Positions 1 through 7,104 of a stretch of 12,457 bases of DNA are shown here, in pieces. Below the pieces are notes generated by a model. The model made no database searches and was not told where the DNA came from. It saw only the letters and a list, made by a program, of their open reading frames with translations. Both the position numbers and the translations under genes were made by a program. Positions within the stretch are counted from its first letter, which is position 1; each line of letters starts with the position of its first letter. This DNA is from Ruminococcus flavefaciens (GTDB lineage Bacteria > Bacillota > Clostridia > Oscillospirales > Ruminococcaceae). The stretch lies in assembly GCA_002348905.1 (NCBI GenBank), contig DEBW01000034.1, positions 11,420 through 23,876 of the forward strand, in the 5' to 3' direction.

Positions 1-119
1 GGATACTCCTCTGAAAGAAGTGTGAGAACTTCTCCGACAGTGTTTCCGTCAAGCTCTATCTCTGATCTGTGTTCTGTAAAAAGTCTCAGAGTTGTTGGTA
101 TAACAACCGTAACTGCCAT
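1..119 (-). CDS. MoaD/ThiS-family sulfur carrier protein, CysO-like (partial, N-terminal 39 residues)
   Basis: Only the first 39 codons are inside the window; the 3' part, including the diagnostic C-terminal Gly-Gly or processed tail, lies beyond position 1. The visible protein starts MAVTVVIPTTLR and continues with an acidic beta-strand and a TVGEVLTLL helix. This is the beta-grasp opening of MoaD/ThiS carriers and closely resembles mycobacterial CysO (VTVSIPTILR, then a TLG helix). Such carriers hold sulfur as a C-terminal thiocarboxylate, which CysO passes to an activated serine to make cysteine; HcyS-type relatives serve homocysteine synthesis. The ATG at 117-119 follows a GGAGG at 126-130. 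Lying 198 bases downstream of cysE on the same strand, it probably acts in cysteine or homocysteine assimilation rather than molybdopterin or thiamine synthesis. That role is inference. A ThiF/MoeB-type activating enzyme, a JAMM protease or a PLP sulfhydrylase would be expected just beyond the window. Confidence 0.72.
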   Translation of the reverse strand, partial: MAVTVVIPTTLRLFTEHRSEIELDGNTVGEVLTLLSEEY

Positions 120-208
120 TATATTCCTCCTGACTGCAAGATGTGGTACGATTTACTTATTAATCACATCTATTAAATATGATTTGAGATATAACTTCAG
201 CGTATATT

Positions 209-237
209 ATAATAACATATTAGGAATTAAACGTCAA
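209..237 (-). promoter_or_regulatory. Sigma-A promoter for the MoaD/ThiS-like gene
   Basis: On the minus strand a TTGACG -35 box (232-237) is separated by 17 bases from a TATTAT -10 box (209-214). An overlapping TATAAT at 206-211 would need a 20-base spacer. Transcription would start near 202 and give a leader of roughly 80 bases before the ATG at 119. The carrier gene can therefore be expressed independently of cysE, which has no convincing terminator before this promoter. Confidence 0.6.
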
Positions 238-271
238 TGGGTTTTATGCGAAAAACAGCCGGATTCCTAAT
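219..271. repeat. Inverted repeat bracketing the carrier-gene -35 box; candidate operator
   Basis: ATTAGGAAT at 219-227 and its exact reverse complement ATTCCTAAT at 263-271 form a 9-base perfect inverted repeat with a 35-base gap. The first arm lies in the promoter spacer, and the second lies upstream of the -35 box (232-237). A second short inverted repeat, TAGTAT/ATACTA at 271-276 and 283-288, adjoins it. Placement over a promoter is typical of repressor or activator sites, but short repeats also arise by chance in A+T-rich DNA. Confidence 0.35.
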
Positions 272-317
272 AGTATTTTTCTATACTAAAGTGGTGTAGT
301 AATAAATTTTGCCTATC

Positions 318-1262
318 TCATATTATATAAAACCAGTCGTTATCCTCTTCAATTTCTATTCGTTCTATAGGCTTTGAAGCATCGTAATTGTACCTCAGTT
401 CCTGATTTTTTACACTTACCTTTGCTCCGTCCGGAACAGATCGTGTGATAAAAGCATTGCCTCCTATCACTACATCTTTTCCTATGACAGTATCTCCGCC
501 AAGAATAGATGCTCCTGAATATATCGTAACGTTGTCCTCAATGGTAGGATGACGCTTTTTGCTTTTCAGTGCCTGTCCTCCTCTTGTGGAAAGAGCGCCG
601 AGTGTAACTCCCTGATATATCTTTACATTGTTTCCTATCACAGTAGTCTCACCGATAACGATACCTGTTCCGTGGTCTATGAAGAAATACTTTCCTATAG
701 AAGCTCCGGGATGAATGTCGATACCAGTTTCGCTGTGAGCATACTCTGTCATCATTCGTGGTATGACCGGCACATTTAGCAGGAAAAGTTCATGGGCTAT
801 CCTGTTTATGAGGATTGCGAAAAGTCCCGGATACGAATAAATTATCTCGTCTTTGCTGAATGCGGCAGGATCTCCGTCATAGGCAGCCTGCACATCTGTG
901 AGAATATACTCTCTTATCTTGCCGATACGCTTTACAAACTCAAGAGATAATCTCTCAGCTTCTTTTAAAACGTCTGCGCTGTTCTCGTATTCATCGCTCA
1001 GCACAATTGATATCTGTTTGGTAAGCTTGAATACGATATCCTCCAAAAGCATCGAAAGATTGTTCCTGAGGGTATAGACCTTTATCGAACGGTTTCTGAA
1101 ATATCCCGGAAATATCACTTTCCTCAGACTTGTAAGTATGTCGATTATCACATCTTTATCCGGATGATTGAAAATCTTATCTCCGTCTGAGTTCTTTTCT
1201 TCACTCTGCTCTGCAATAATGTCGTTGACTATTTCACTGATACTTTCCTCAACGTTACTCAA
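318..1262 (-). CDS. cysE: Serine O-acetyltransferase, long (EpsC-like) form
   Basis: This 314-residue cytosolic enzyme transfers acetyl from acetyl-CoA to L-serine to make O-acetylserine, the carbon skeleton for cysteine. The N-terminal half is helical and includes YPGLFAILINRIAHEL (144-159), a signature of bacterial serine acetyltransferases. The C-terminal half is a left-handed beta-helix of hexapeptide repeats from about residue 181. His197 (IDHGTG) and His238 (KRHPT) match the catalytic and substrate-binding histidines of E. coli CysE, and Asp131 (DGDPAA) matches its conserved aspartate. A loop of about 15 residues (224-238) between coils is usual for this long subgroup. The start is TTG at 1260-1262: AAGGAGAG lies 7 bases upstream, an in-frame TAA lies just upstream, and the first internal Met (71) would remove much of the helical domain. 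Its own promoter is at 1331-1359, and the sulfur carrier gene follows. Confidence 0.95.
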   Translation of the reverse strand: MSNVEESISEIVNDIIAEQSEEKNSDGDKIFNHPDKDVIIDILTSLRKVIFPGYFRNRSIKVYTLRNNLSMLLEDIVFKLTKQISIVLSDEYENSADVLKEAERLSLEFVKRIGKIREYILTDVQAAYDGDPAAFSKDEIIYSYPGLFAILINRIAHELFLLNVPVIPRMMTEYAHSETGIDIHPGASIGKYFFIDHGTGIVIGETTVIGNNVKIYQGVTLGALSTRGGQALKSKKRHPTIEDNVTIYSGASILGGDTVIGKDVVIGGNAFITRSVPDGAKVSVKNQELRYNYDASKPIERIEIEEDNDWFYII

Positions 1263-1269
1263 TTTGCAT

Positions 1270-1277
1270 CTCTCCTT
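1270..1277 (-). promoter_or_regulatory. Ribosome binding site that fixes a TTG start for cysE
   Basis: AAGGAGAG on the minus strand lies 7 bases before TTG (1260-1262). The nearby ATG (1267-1269) is in another frame and meets a stop after four codons, so TTG is the only sensible start. Confidence 0.75.
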
Positions 1278-1330
1278 TTATCATGATACTTATTCTGAAC
1301 ATATAATCTATATTTCCTATCACAATACTA

Positions 1331-1359
1331 AGTTTAACATAAACAAAATCATTTTTCAA
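1331..1359 (-). promoter_or_regulatory. cysE promoter
   Basis: On the minus strand TTGAAA (1354-1359) is followed after 17 bases by TAAACT (1331-1336), with a TG dinucleotide one base upstream of the -10 box (extended -10 form). The predicted start near 1324 gives a leader of about 60 bases. A GATAGGAAA run sits near the transcript start and resembles the TAGGAAT repeats at the downstream carrier-gene promoter. Confidence 0.65.
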
Positions 1360-1438
1360 GTACTATTGATATAATATTTTTCTATTATTGGTAATCGAGC
1401 CAGTTAATCAGAGTTGTTATAAGCCGTATTATCGCATC

Positions 1439-1474
1439 AAAAAGCCGGTGTGCCCTTTAAGGTACACCGGCTTT
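1439..1474 (-). terminator. Rho-independent terminator of the metE-metF operon
   Basis: The arms at 1441-1454 and 1461-1474 pair over 14 positions with a single mismatch, around a 6-base loop. The core is GCCGGTGT/ACACCGGC, and the minus-strand transcript ends in a run of five U residues (1439-1443). The hairpin begins three bases after the metF stop codon and insulates the cysE promoter from metEF transcription. Confidence 0.9.
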
Positions 1475-1477
1475 ATA

Positions 1478-2347
1478 TCATACAGAAACAGAGATAAGGC
1501 TCTCGACTGCTTCAAAAATTCTGTGTGCAATATAGGAATTATTCATTGTGTAAAGGTGGATACCGTCAACGCCGTCAGCTATAAGGTCGGTTATCTGATC
1601 TATTGCATAGGCAATACCGGCATCTCTAAGCGCAGTTTCGTTATGCTCGTACTTTTCAAGCACACGTACAAACTTTTTCGGAAGCTCTACTCCGCAGAGT
1701 TTTACCATTCTTTCTATCTGACGCTTATTTGTCACAGGCATGATACCTGCTTCTATAGGTACATCAATACCTGTAGCATGAGCCTGCTCACGAAAGGCAT
1801 AGAAATAGTCATTATCAAGGAAAAGCTGCGTTATCAGGTGGTCTGCACCACAGTCCACTTTATATTTCAGCCATTTCAGTTCATCTTCTGCACTCCTGCT
1901 TTCCGGATGTATCTCCGGATAGCAGGCTGCAATAATATTGAAGTCATAATTCTCCCTGATGAACTGAATCAGGTCGCTTGCATGACGGAACTCTCCGCAT
2001 GAAGCTGTATCACTGTTTTTGTCGCCTCTCAGGGCAAGTATATTCTCTATACCACACTCATGCATACGGTCAAGTATCTCTCTTGCCTGCGCTCTTGTAA
2101 GATTTATACACGGCAGATGTGCAACGCTTTCAACTCCGTATCTGTTCTGGATATCAGACGCTATCTGTATGGTCTTGCAGTCGTTTTTTCCTCCGCCTGC
2201 ACCATATGTCACGCTGATAAAATCCGGATGTATGTCAGAAAGCTGTTCAAGTGTCTGGTATATTACTTTTTCATCTGCCTCAGGCTTAGGCGGAAATACT
2301 TCCAGCGAAAAAACAGTTTTTTCCTCAAATAATTCAGCAGTTTTCAT
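1478..2347 (-). CDS. metF: Methylenetetrahydrofolate reductase
   Basis: This 289-residue flavoenzyme, close to the 296 residues of E. coli MetF, reduces 5,10-methylene-tetrahydrofolate to 5-methyl-tetrahydrofolate, the methyl donor for methionine synthesis. The TIM-barrel hallmarks are visible in order: FSLEVFPPKP with the catalytic-type Glu16, VTYGAGG (46-52), a LALRGD strand (104-109) and the flavin-contacting FRHASDLI segment (about 120-127). AACYPEIHPES follows. The ATG at 2345-2347 overlaps the 3' end of metE by 14 bases, with an AGAGGT ribosome binding site inside metE, so the two genes are translationally linked. MetE uses the methyl-folate that MetF makes, and the operon ends at the hairpin at 1439-1474. 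No truncation or odd residue was seen. Confidence 0.96.
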   Translation of the reverse strand: MKTAELFEEKTVFSLEVFPPKPEADEKVIYQTLEQLSDIHPDFISVTYGAGGGKNDCKTIQIASDIQNRYGVESVAHLPCINLTRAQAREILDRMHECGIENILALRGDKNSDTASCGEFRHASDLIQFIRENYDFNIIAACYPEIHPESRSAEDELKWLKYKVDCGADHLITQLFLDNDYFYAFREQAHATGIDVPIEAGIMPVTNKRQIERMVKLCGVELPKKFVRVLEKYEHNETALRDAGIAYAIDQITDLIADGVDGIHLYTMNNSYIAHRIFEAVESLISVSV

Positions 2348-4607
2348 TTCTTACCTCTTTTGCTGCGTCCACGAGATTTTTAAGGCTCGGAACGGTCTCT
2401 TCATTTCCTCTTGTTTTAAGTCCGCAGTCAGGATTTATCCAAAGCTTTTCAGCCGGTATACGTGCTCTCATCTTAGCGACAGCATCCTTTATCTCATCCT
2501 TTGAAGGTACTCGTGGAGAGTGGATATCATATACTCCAGGGCCTACCTCTGTACGGAAGTTGTTTTCTTTCAGTACGTCAAGTATAGTAAGGTCTGAACG
2601 TGATGCTTCAAAAGTGATAACGTCAGCGTCCATATCGTCTATATCACGGATAATGTCAGCAAACTCGCTGTAGCACATATGTGTGTGTATCTGAGTTTCA
2701 GGCTTTACACCGCTGTGAACGTATCTGAATGCAGGAATTGCCCAGTCAAGATAATCCTCTCTCCAATCAGACTTTCTGAGCGGAAGCTTTTCACGAAGTG
2801 CTGCTTCATCTACCTGTATCACACTTATGCCGTTTGCTTCAAGGTCAAGCACTTCTTCACGTATAGCAAGTGCTATCTGTAATGCGCTCTCTTTAAGTGA
2901 TATATCCTCACGAGGGAATGACCAGTTGAGGATAGTAACAGGGCCTGTAAGCATTCCCTTCATCGGCTTGTCAGTAAGGCTCTGAGCAAAAACAGACCAT
3001 TTTACTGTCATCGGCTTTGCACGGGAGATATCTCCCCATACAACAGGCGGCTTTACACAGCGTGTACCATAGGACTGTACCCATGCTTTCTCTGTGAAGA
3101 TATAACCGTCAAGGCACTCTCCGAAGTACTCGACCATGTCATTTCGCTCAAATTCGCCGTGTACCAGTACATCAAGACCGATCTCCTCCTGTAATGCTAC
3201 GCAGTCAGCGATCTTTGCCTTGAGGAATTTCTCATAATCACTTTCTGATATCTCACCTGTACGGAATGCTTTTCTCTTGGATTTTACTTCAGCTGTCTGA
3301 GGGAAAGAACCTATTGTAGTAGTCGGGAACAGCGGCAGATTGAAACGTTCTTTCTGAATTTTCTCACGTTCTGCAAACTCCGGCAGTCTTACAAAGTCCT
3401 GCTCTGTAAGGTTTGCGACCTTCTCTCTTACAGCATCGTTTCTTCCTGAGCGAACCTCACTGTGAAGAGCTGTATTGCGGATATACTCGTCTGTCTCAGC
3501 CGGTGAACCGGATTCGAGTATCTTCTTTATCTCAGCAAGTTCACCGAGTTTTTCCTCAGCATATGCAAAGTGCTTTTTATAGCTGTCTGTAAGCTTTGTC
3601 TCGTTTGCAAGTGTGCATGGAACATGAAGAAGTGAGCATGATGTATTTATTACGATGTTATCAGTATGCTTTTTGAGTTCGTCAATTATCTTCAAAGTTG
3701 AAGCATAATTGTTTCTCCAGATGTTTTTGCCGTTTACAACTCCTGCAAATAAAACCTTTCCCTTTGGGAAACCGTTTGCTTTTACAAGTTCAAGTGACTT
3801 CTTGCCCTCGACAAAATCAAGTCCGATACCGTCAAAATCAAGACTTGTAAATTCTTTGTAGCAGTCACGAACATCACCGAAATATGTCTGTGCAAGTACT
3901 TTGACTATACCCTTATTGCTGAGTATCTTTTCATAAAGTGAAGTGAAAAGTGCAATATCCTCTGCGGTCATATCCTTTACAAGTGAAGGTTCGTCAAACT
4001 GTACCCACTCTGCGCCGAAACTGCTGAATTTAGCAAGAAGCTCTGAATAAGCTTCTGCGGTCTGCTGTACAAAGTCTGTAGCTTTTTTGCTGCCGACGTA
4101 TCTTGCAAGTTTCAGGAAAGTATATGCGCCGATGATAACAGGCTTTGTTTTTGCTCCGTTTTCAAAAGCTTCGCTGAAAAGGTCGAATGGCTTTGTGCCG
4201 GCAAGACGTATCTCTGTTGTATCGTCTATCTCAGGCACCATGTAATGATAATTGGTATTGTACCACTTCTTCATCGCAAGTGCTTTAACGTCACCCTTTT
4301 CGCCCTGATATCCTCTTGCTGCTGCAAAGTATGTATCAAGCTCAGAAAGTCCGAGTGAAGTATATCTTGCAGGTACAGCATTCAGCAGGAATGCTGTGTC
4401 AAGTACGCCGTCATAAAACGAGAAATCATTTGAAGGTATAAAGTCAAGTCCGCTGTTCTTCTGGAGATTCAGATTGTATGAGCGTATCTCTTTTGCAGTA
4501 TCCTCAAGCTCTGATAAAGTTATCTCTTTACGGAAGTATTTCTCGCTTGCGAATTTAAGTTCACGTAAATTGCCTATTCTTGGGTATCCGATAATTGATG
4601 TATTCAT
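2334..4607 (-). CDS. metE: Cobalamin-independent methionine synthase
   Basis: At 757 residues this is full length (E. coli MetE has 753). It transfers the methyl group of 5-methyl-tetrahydropteroyl-tri-L-glutamate to homocysteine in the cytosol. The N-terminal barrel begins with SIIGYPRIGNLRELK, the typical MetE opening, and the catalytic barrel begins near LPLFPTTTIGSFPQT. The zinc ligands are intact: His643 and Cys645 in HTHMCYS, Glu667 in TFEASRSD and Cys728 in NPDCGLKTR, each two positions after the E. coli residues. The ATG at 4605-4607 follows a GGAGG 8 bases upstream. The gene has its own promoter (4641-4670) and overlaps metF at its 3' end. The leader is only about 30 bases, so there is no room for a SAM riboswitch or T-box; control probably acts at the promoter, perhaps through the LysR protein encoded just upstream. 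Confidence 0.97.
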   Translation of the reverse strand: MNTSIIGYPRIGNLRELKFASEKYFRKEITLSELEDTAKEIRSYNLNLQKNSGLDFIPSNDFSFYDGVLDTAFLLNAVPARYTSLGLSELDTYFAAARGYQGEKGDVKALAMKKWYNTNYHYMVPEIDDTTEIRLAGTKPFDLFSEAFENGAKTKPVIIGAYTFLKLARYVGSKKATDFVQQTAEAYSELLAKFSSFGAEWVQFDEPSLVKDMTAEDIALFTSLYEKILSNKGIVKVLAQTYFGDVRDCYKEFTSLDFDGIGLDFVEGKKSLELVKANGFPKGKVLFAGVVNGKNIWRNNYASTLKIIDELKKHTDNIVINTSCSLLHVPCTLANETKLTDSYKKHFAYAEEKLGELAEIKKILESGSPAETDEYIRNTALHSEVRSGRNDAVREKVANLTEQDFVRLPEFAEREKIQKERFNLPLFPTTTIGSFPQTAEVKSKRKAFRTGEISESDYEKFLKAKIADCVALQEEIGLDVLVHGEFERNDMVEYFGECLDGYIFTEKAWVQSYGTRCVKPPVVWGDISRAKPMTVKWSVFAQSLTDKPMKGMLTGPVTILNWSFPREDISLKESALQIALAIREEVLDLEANGISVIQVDEAALREKLPLRKSDWREDYLDWAIPAFRYVHSGVKPETQIHTHMCYSEFADIIRDIDDMDADVITFEASRSDLTILDVLKENNFRTEVGPGVYDIHSPRVPSKDEIKDAVAKMRARIPAEKLWINPDCGLKTRGNEETVPSLKNLVDAAKEVRNENC

Positions 4608-4640
4608 TTCCTATTCCTCCGGTGTAATTAGTATGCTTAT

Positions 4641-4670
4641 ATTATACCACAGTTTTCAGAAATGTGTTAA
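4641..4670 (-). promoter_or_regulatory. metEF promoter
   Basis: A minus-strand TTAACA (4665-4670) is followed after 18 bases by a perfect TATAAT (4641-4646) preceded by TGG, an extended -10. A short palindrome, TTTC-A-GAAA (4654-4662), lies in the spacer and could be part of a regulator site. Transcription should begin near 4634, about 30 bases before the metE ATG. Confidence 0.75.
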
Positions 4671-4685
4671 TATCAAAAAGAAATG

Positions 4686-4711
4686 CTGTGCCATAGCTAA
4701 AAGCTATGTCA
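4686..4711 (-). terminator. Hairpin directly after lysR, probable weak terminator
   Basis: CATAGCT and AGCTATG (4702-4708 and 4692-4698) pair perfectly around a 3-base loop starting right at the lysR stop codon. An outer CTG/CAG pairing extends the stem across an internal loop, after which the minus-strand transcript reads AUUUCUUUUUG (4674-4685). The U tract is imperfect, so some readthrough into metE is possible. Confidence 0.5.
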
Positions 4712-5620
4712 GGCGGAATAGTTTTCAATATACTGCTTCAGGTGTTCGAGATAGCGTTTAGTTATCTCATTCATAGGGCGGTCAGTCGTAATTATATAGC
4801 CTATTTCCATTTGCTCGTCGCTTTCAAGCGGTATCGAAACGATATTACTGCCGTTGAGGTCTTCGCTCAGTACACCGGAAGATATCGTGTAGCCGTCAAG
4901 TCCTATCAGCAGATTGAAAAGCGTTGCTCTGTCGGATACTACGATGTTTTTCGGACTTTCCGCCGTGATATGAAGCTCCTCTGCAAAATAAAAGGAGTTT
5001 TTCACTCCCTGATCGTATGTAAGGCGTGGAAATTCTTTAAGGTCGTCAAGTGTGACCTTTTCTCTGCCGACAAGAGGATTCCTTCTGCTTACAAAAACAT
5101 GAGGCTTAGCTGTAAAGAGGGTTTCAAATTTAAGTTCCTCGTTCTGGAGAATGTGGCGTATAACTTCATGGTTAAAGCTGCTGAGGTACAAAACTCCGAT
5201 ATCGCTTCTATGTGTCCGGACATCTTCGATTATCTCCGCAGTTTTCAGTTCTCGCAGGGTAAACTCATATTTGTCTCTGCCGTATTCCCTGACGAGTTCA
5301 ACAAACGCATTTACCACAAAGGCATAATGCTGAGATGATACCGCAAAGGCTCTGTTCGGCGGAGGAGCTGATTTATATTCGTTTTCAAGAAGCTCTGCCT
5401 GCTCAACTATCTGACGGGCATACGAAAGGAATCTTGTTCCTTCCTCTGAAAGATACACTCCCCTGTTGCTTCGGTTGAATATCGTTATGCCCATTTCCTT
5501 TTCAAGCTCTGCTACAGACTTTGAAAGGCTCGGCTGAGCGATAAAAAGGCGCTCTGCTGCCATAGTTATAGAGCCTGTCTCGGCTATCATTATAATGTAT
5601 TTCAATTGCTGTAATGTCAT
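4709..5620 (-). CDS. LysR-family regulator, CmbR/FhuR-like (sulfur amino acid control)
   Basis: This 303-residue protein has the usual LysR length and order. The N-terminal winged helix-turn-helix (residues 1-60) includes AAERLFIAQPSLSKSVAELE, and a periplasmic-binding-protein-like effector domain follows from about residue 90. The effector domain opens with SSQHYAFVV (95-103) and later has DIGVLYLSSFN and a DRATLFNLL stretch. As I recall, these features characterise the lactococcal/streptococcal CmbR-FhuR branch, which regulates cysteine and methionine genes and senses O-acetylserine. The chromosomal setting, just upstream of metEF and between two sulfur blocks, supports this role, but the effector and targets are inferred. 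The ATG at 5618-5620 follows AGAAGGAG. It starts 59 bases after the peptidase gene with no clear terminator between them, so it may be cotranscribed from 6976-7004. A weak alternative promoter (TTGTTG at 5702-5707, CATAAT at 5679-5684) is possible. Confidence 0.88.
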   Translation of the reverse strand: MTLQQLKYIIMIAETGSITMAAERLFIAQPSLSKSVAELEKEMGITIFNRSNRGVYLSEEGTRFLSYARQIVEQAELLENEYKSAPPPNRAFAVSSQHYAFVVNAFVELVREYGRDKYEFTLRELKTAEIIEDVRTHRSDIGVLYLSSFNHEVIRHILQNEELKFETLFTAKPHVFVSRRNPLVGREKVTLDDLKEFPRLTYDQGVKNSFYFAEELHITAESPKNIVVSDRATLFNLLIGLDGYTISSGVLSEDLNGSNIVSIPLESDEQMEIGYIITTDRPMNEITKRYLEHLKQYIENYSA

Positions 5621-5679
5621 ATTTTTCTCCTTCTATTCTCTCTCATCGAACGCATTCGCTTTTTCAGTTTCTTTTATTA

Positions 5680-6945
5680 TTATGCATAAAGTGCCTTTAT
5701 ACAACAATTATTAGGTTCAAAATCAATATCAAGCGACGTTTTTATATCATCATCAGTAAGGTCTTTCCAGCTTTCAAGTCTTACAAATGACTTTCCTTTT
5801 TCTGAAACTGTCTTATACACAGAAGAGCCATAGTCAATGTCCTCACCTTCAACAGGTGCGCCCTTTGAATATGTTACAGATACCGCATAATCACTCACTT
5901 CCAGCGGTGTATCAAGTTCAATGGTATGATATCCTTTATAATCAAGTACAGCCTCCTGCGAATACAGCAGCTCAGTAAAAGCCGGATCATATACCTCAAT
6001 TTTTATGTCCTGCCTGTCAAAATCGTTATATGTTCCTATCGCTGCAAGAGTTCCTGACTTATGAAATACGTTGGCAGTTGTCGTGCTTTCTCCGGTTTCT
6101 ATATATACTCCCTGTTCATTTCCGGCATCATACGAAAGAACTTCTGAATACTTATCCGTTACGGATTGGCTTACGGCATATTGAAGTGCTGTGCAGTAAG
6201 ATACATAGTAAAATCCTACTGAACCAAACGAACTGTTATACGTTATCCACGCTCCGTCCTCAGAAGCAGGCTCATTGAAATACTCCTTCGGGAAGTGATC
6301 GTCCCAGCCTATGATGCAGATATCATGGTCAAAATCATCGCTGTGAGTATCATTCATGGTGTAATATCCGCCGTTCCAGCCCTTTTTATGGTCACGGTCC
6401 AGAGTGCCTACAGAAATGCCTCCTCTTCTGCGGATATTTTCTTTTATAGCATCACGGTCTTCTTGGTCGATTACTACAGAACTGTCGATAGCAAGTCCGT
6501 CAAATCCACTTGCCAGCCTTTCGGTTATCATCCACTGCCAGCCTCCAAGCTCTTTTTTATCTGCTCCGTCTTTGACAACAAAGCCTTCCTCATTTTCATC
6601 ACCATAGACAAGTTCAAGCAGTTCAAGAGGTTCTATAGAAAGATATTTCCCGTTCTTTTTTGCGTATGCAGTTTCCATGCCTGCCACACCTGAATACAGC
6701 CAGCAAGTCCCGCCTTCCTGCGAACGCATCTGAAACTCCGGAAGCTCATCAGCAATATTATAGTATCCTTCTTCACCGTGAACATAATTATTCTTAGCTT
6801 CTGATGTTTCTTCTGTATCTGTAGATGATTCATCGTTCTCTGTCACAGATACCTGTCCAGATGAAACATCAGAAGCCTTTTCTCCGCATCCATACATCAT
6901 AAGCATACATGAAACAAGCAAAGCTGATACAATATACTTTTTCAT
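5680..6945 (-). CDS. Papain-like (C1 family) cysteine peptidase, surface lipoprotein
   Basis: This 421-residue protein starts with a lipoprotein signal (KKY, a hydrophobic core, then MMYGC with lipidated Cys20) and an acidic, Ser/Thr-rich linker (about 21-58). It should therefore sit on the outer face of the membrane. The peptidase domain spans about 65-255. Gln76 and Cys81 lie in QEGGTCWLYSGVAGMET, the oxyanion and nucleophile motif of C1 peptidases; His207 lies in DHDICIIGWDD and Asn237 in WITYNSSFG, completing the triad. The Asn motif usually reads NSWG..WG, so this copy is divergent but not obviously dead. The beta-rich C-terminal part (about 265-421) resembles the lectin-like domain that follows such peptidases in Firmicutes. 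The ATG at 6943-6945 follows AAAGGAGG. It has a strong promoter and precedes lysR on the same strand. Its substrate is unknown; scavenging of cysteine-containing peptides would fit the context but is unproven. Confidence 0.82.
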   Translation of the reverse strand: MKKYIVSALLVSCMLMMYGCGEKASDVSSGQVSVTENDESSTDTEETSEAKNNYVHGEEGYYNIADELPEFQMRSQEGGTCWLYSGVAGMETAYAKKNGKYLSIEPLELLELVYGDENEEGFVVKDGADKKELGGWQWMITERLASGFDGLAIDSSVVIDQEDRDAIKENIRRRGGISVGTLDRDHKKGWNGGYYTMNDTHSDDFDHDICIIGWDDHFPKEYFNEPASEDGAWITYNSSFGSVGFYYVSYCTALQYAVSQSVTDKYSEVLSYDAGNEQGVYIETGESTTTANVFHKSGTLAAIGTYNDFDRQDIKIEVYDPAFTELLYSQEAVLDYKGYHTIELDTPLEVSDYAVSVTYSKGAPVEGEDIDYGSSVYKTVSEKGKSFVRLESWKDLTDDDIKTSLDIDFEPNNCCIKALYA

Positions 6946-6975
6946 AGCGCCCTCCTTTATTATATAATTTATTCA

Positions 6976-7004
6976 ACTATATCATATTTTTGTTATATTG
7001 TCAA
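6976..7004 (-). promoter_or_regulatory. Strong sigma-A promoter of the peptidase gene (and perhaps lysR)
   Basis: On the minus strand a consensus TTGACA (6999-7004) is separated by exactly 17 bases from TATAGT (6976-6981), with a TG extension before the -10 box. A 7-base inverted repeat, TTCAACT at 6972-6978 and AGTTGAA at 7021-7027, flanks the promoter; one arm overlaps the -10 box, so it could be an operator. The leader is about 25 bases long and contains AAAGGAGG. Confidence 0.82.
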
Positions 7005-7053
7005 GTAAGTCGTCATATTCAGTTGAAAATACTGTTGTGTATACATAAACAGC

Positions 7054-7096
7054 AAAAAGAAAAACCTCCCATGGTCATTTTTATACCATGAGAGGT
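7054..7096 (-). terminator. Rho-independent terminator closing the transporter-transsulfuration operon
   Basis: The arms at 7064-7075 and 7085-7096 form a 12-base stem (one G-U pair) around a 9-base loop. On the minus strand this is followed by UUUUUCUUUUU. It lies 8 bases after the stop codon of the PatB-like gene and separates this operon from the peptidase promoter. Confidence 0.92.
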
Positions 7097-7104
7097 CAAA
7101 CGTA

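Noticed and set aside
222..233. GGAATTAAACG shared with the leader of the gamma-synthase-type gene
   Set aside because: An 11-base match between two sites is expected by chance many times in a window of this size.
120..317. Possible terminator between cysE and the sulfur carrier gene
   Set aside because: The TAGTAT/ATACTA hairpin at 271-288 has only six pairs and is not followed by a U run; readthrough is likely.
1388..2002. Long plus-strand open frame opposite metF
   Set aside because: It lies antisense to a certain gene, spans the terminator and shows no recognisable domain; it results from codon use on the other strand.
2019..2504. Plus-strand open frame across the metE/metF overlap
   Set aside because: Antisense to both genes, with no plausible ribosome binding site or family resemblance.
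4715..4732. ATAGTTTTCAATAT sequence resembling a streptococcal Met-box
   Set aside because: It lies inside the lysR coding end, only one half fits the palindrome as I recall it, and it sits about 50 bases upstream of the -35 box; too weak to call.
4706..5338. Plus-strand open frame of 210 codons opposite lysR
   Set aside because: Cys-, Phe- and Tyr-rich composition without domain features, antisense to a complete LysR gene; a shadow frame.
5640..5665. CGAA/TTCG mini-hairpin before lysR as a terminator
   Set aside because: Four base pairs and a purine-rich tail do not make a terminator.
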